Of a stretch of 42,104 nt of DNA, positions 41,021 through 42,104 are shown in pieces. A program made the translations under genes and the position numbers. The first letter of the stretch is position 1, and each line of letters begins with the position of its first letter. The notes beneath the pieces are model-generated. The model did no database searches, was not told the DNA's origin, and saw only the letters and a program-made list of their open reading frames with translations. The stretch lies in contig JAUNTY010000021.1 of the NCBI GenBank assembly GCA_030538415.1, positions 1 through 42,104 on the forward strand. The letters run 5' to 3'. Source of the stretch: Neisseria sp. (GTDB taxonomy: Bacteria; Pseudomonadota; Gammaproteobacteria; Burkholderiales; Neisseriaceae).

Positions 41021-42070
41021 TTATTTCCACAGGGACAAGGGTGAAATCATCCACAGGCCGAGCAAAACGATACACGCAAAGCCCACCGGAATCAGGATTT
41101 TCCAGCCCAAACGCATGATTTGGTCATAACGGTAGCGGGGGAACGTTGCACGAATCCACAAATAGCCGTATAGCACCATTGCCATCTTGATAAACATCCA
41201 TACTGCGCCCGGAGTGCCAATCAAACCCCAGCTTTGCGGGAACGGCGACAGCCAGCCGCCGAGAAACATCAAGGCAGTCAGCGCGGCAATCAGAATCATG
41301 AAAATATATTCGGCCAGGAAAAACAGCGCAAATGCAAAACCTGAATATTCCACATGGAAACCGGCTACAATTTCCGATTCTCCCTCGGCCACGTCAAACG
41401 GCGCACGGTTGGTCTCGGCAACGGCAGAAATCAAATAGACGATAAACAGCGGAAACAGCGGCAGCCAGTTCCAGGAGAAAACCGAACCGCCCGCCATACC
41501 GGTGCTTTGTGCCGCCACAATATCGTGAAAATTCATGCTGCCCGACACCATCACCACACCGACCAGTGCCGCACCCATGGCGATTTCGTAAGAAATGGTT
41601 TGTGCAGAGGAACGCATTGCACCCAAGAATGCATATTTTGAGTTGGAAGCCCAGCCCGCAATAATCACACCATATACTGACAAAGAGGTAATCATCAAGA
41701 TATACAACAACCCGGCATTGACATTGGTCAGCAGCCAATTTTCGCTGAACGGAATCACCGCCCAAGCGGCAAATGCCGGTGCCAGCGACAACATCGGACC
41801 GATATAAAACAAAGCCTTGTTGGAAGCCGACGGCCGGGTTACCTCTTTAAACAGCAGCTTCAATACGTCGGCAAACGGCTGAATCAGGCCGTAAGGGCCG
41901 GTCACATTGGGGCCGACGCGCAGCTGCATAAAGCCGATAACTTTACGCTCGAAATAAGTCAGATAAGCCACCGTAATAATCAGCGGTGCCAAAATCAACA
42001 CAATCTTCAGCACGATTGAAACAATCAGGCCGATTTCATTGCCCAGTAGGGCTTGGAACCATTCTTGCAT
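41021..42070 (-). CDS. nuoH: NADH-quinone oxidoreductase subunit H
   Basis: Eight-helix subunit (349 aa) at the junction of the arms, lining the quinone site. [35 protein letters not shown] and [20 protein letters not shown] are the conserved signatures. It starts 2 bp after the nuoG stop codon, with GGGG in the end of nuoG as ribosome-binding site. Confidence 0.98.
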   Translation of the reverse strand: MQEWFQALLGNEIGLIVSIVLKIVLILAPLIITVAYLTYFERKVIGFMQLRVGPNVTGPYGLIQPFADVLKLLFKEVTRPSASNKALFYIGPMLSLAPAFAAWAVIPFSENWLLTNVNAGLLYILMITSLSVYGVIIAGWASNSKYAFLGAMRSSAQTISYEIAMGAALVGVVMVSGSMNFHDIVAAQSTGMAGGSVFSWNWLPLFPLFIVYLISAVAETNRAPFDVAEGESEIVAGFHVEYSGFAFALFFLAEYIFMILIAALTALMFLGGWLSPFPQSWGLIGTPGAVWMFIKMAMVLYGYLWIRATFPRYRYDQIMRLGWKILIPVGFACIVLLGLWMISPLSLWK

Positions 42071-42072
42071 GA

Positions 42073-42104
42073 TTAACCCCGCGCCAATTCAATAGTGTTC
42101 ATCA
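42073..42104 (-). CDS. nuoG: NuoG C-terminus (partial)
   Basis: Only the last nine codons (MNTIELARG and a stop) are inside the window. The assignment rests on position directly before nuoH in the standard nuo order, on open frame to the window edge and on the 2-bp spacing. Confidence 0.6.
   Translation of the reverse strand, partial: MNTIELARG

Overview
The window is chromosomal DNA of a Neisseria-like betaproteobacterium. The 10-mer GCCGTCTGAA, the core of the neisserial DNA uptake sequence (DUS), recurs throughout on both strands, mostly in the AG-GCCGTCTGAA dialect. Correia-type miniature elements (CREE; TATAG...CTATA ends) and dRS3/NIME-like intergenic repeats are also present. Gene content and order match Neisseria, but the repeat variants and several inserted genes suggest a commensal or animal-associated species rather than the meningococcus or gonococcus. 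This species-level reading is inference.

Layout. (1) 79-19505, minus strand: a complete division and cell-wall (dcw) cluster in the order mraZ-rsmH-ftsL-ftsI(penA)-murE-[lipoprotein]-[DJ-1 family]-murF-[acidic protein]-mraY-[truncated haemoglobin]-murD-ftsW-murG-//-murC-ddlB-ftsQ-ftsA-ftsZ. It starts at a strong promoter carrying four contiguous 10-bp MraZ-type repeats and ends at a symmetrical terminator. A Correia-like element plus a DUS hairpin splits it between murG and murC. (2) 19554-21320: a divergent promoter region, a MidA-type methyltransferase, and tRNA-Met(CAU) plus tRNA-Ala(GGC) with promoter and terminator. (3) 21320-21971: a repeat island. (4) 21972-25713: a Rossmann/DUF2520 protein facing the minC-minD-minE-oxyR operon. 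(5) 25774-29200: TerC membrane protein, an XRE/MmyB-like regulator, a small four-helix membrane protein and a glycine-zipper lipoprotein, separated by repeats. (6) 29315-31350: phoB-phoR. (7) 31446-32637: 1.2 kb of repeats without a credible gene. (8) 32638-34160: proB and a DUF2818 protein. (9) 34520-42104: the distal nuo operon, nuoG(end)-H-I-J-K-L-M-N.

How the genes work together. The dcw genes build lipid II (murE, murF, mraY, murD, murG, murC, ddlB) and the divisome that uses it (ftsL, ftsI, ftsW, ftsQ, ftsA, ftsZ). MinCDE positions that Z-ring, OxyR senses peroxide, and the nuo genes encode the membrane arm and part of the peripheral arm of complex I. MidA and DUF2818 are probable complex I accessories by homology or by usual position.

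No phage, CRISPR array or complete insertion sequence was found. The most unusual features are: two 197-bp dRS3-bounded elements whose arms are swapped relative to their cores; a 265-bp element with perfect 35-bp DUS-anchored inverted ends; abutting Correia-type elements sharing a TATA; repeats that supply start signals or stop codons; and a PBP2 that naturally carries seven residues known from mosaic, penicillin-insensitive penA alleles.
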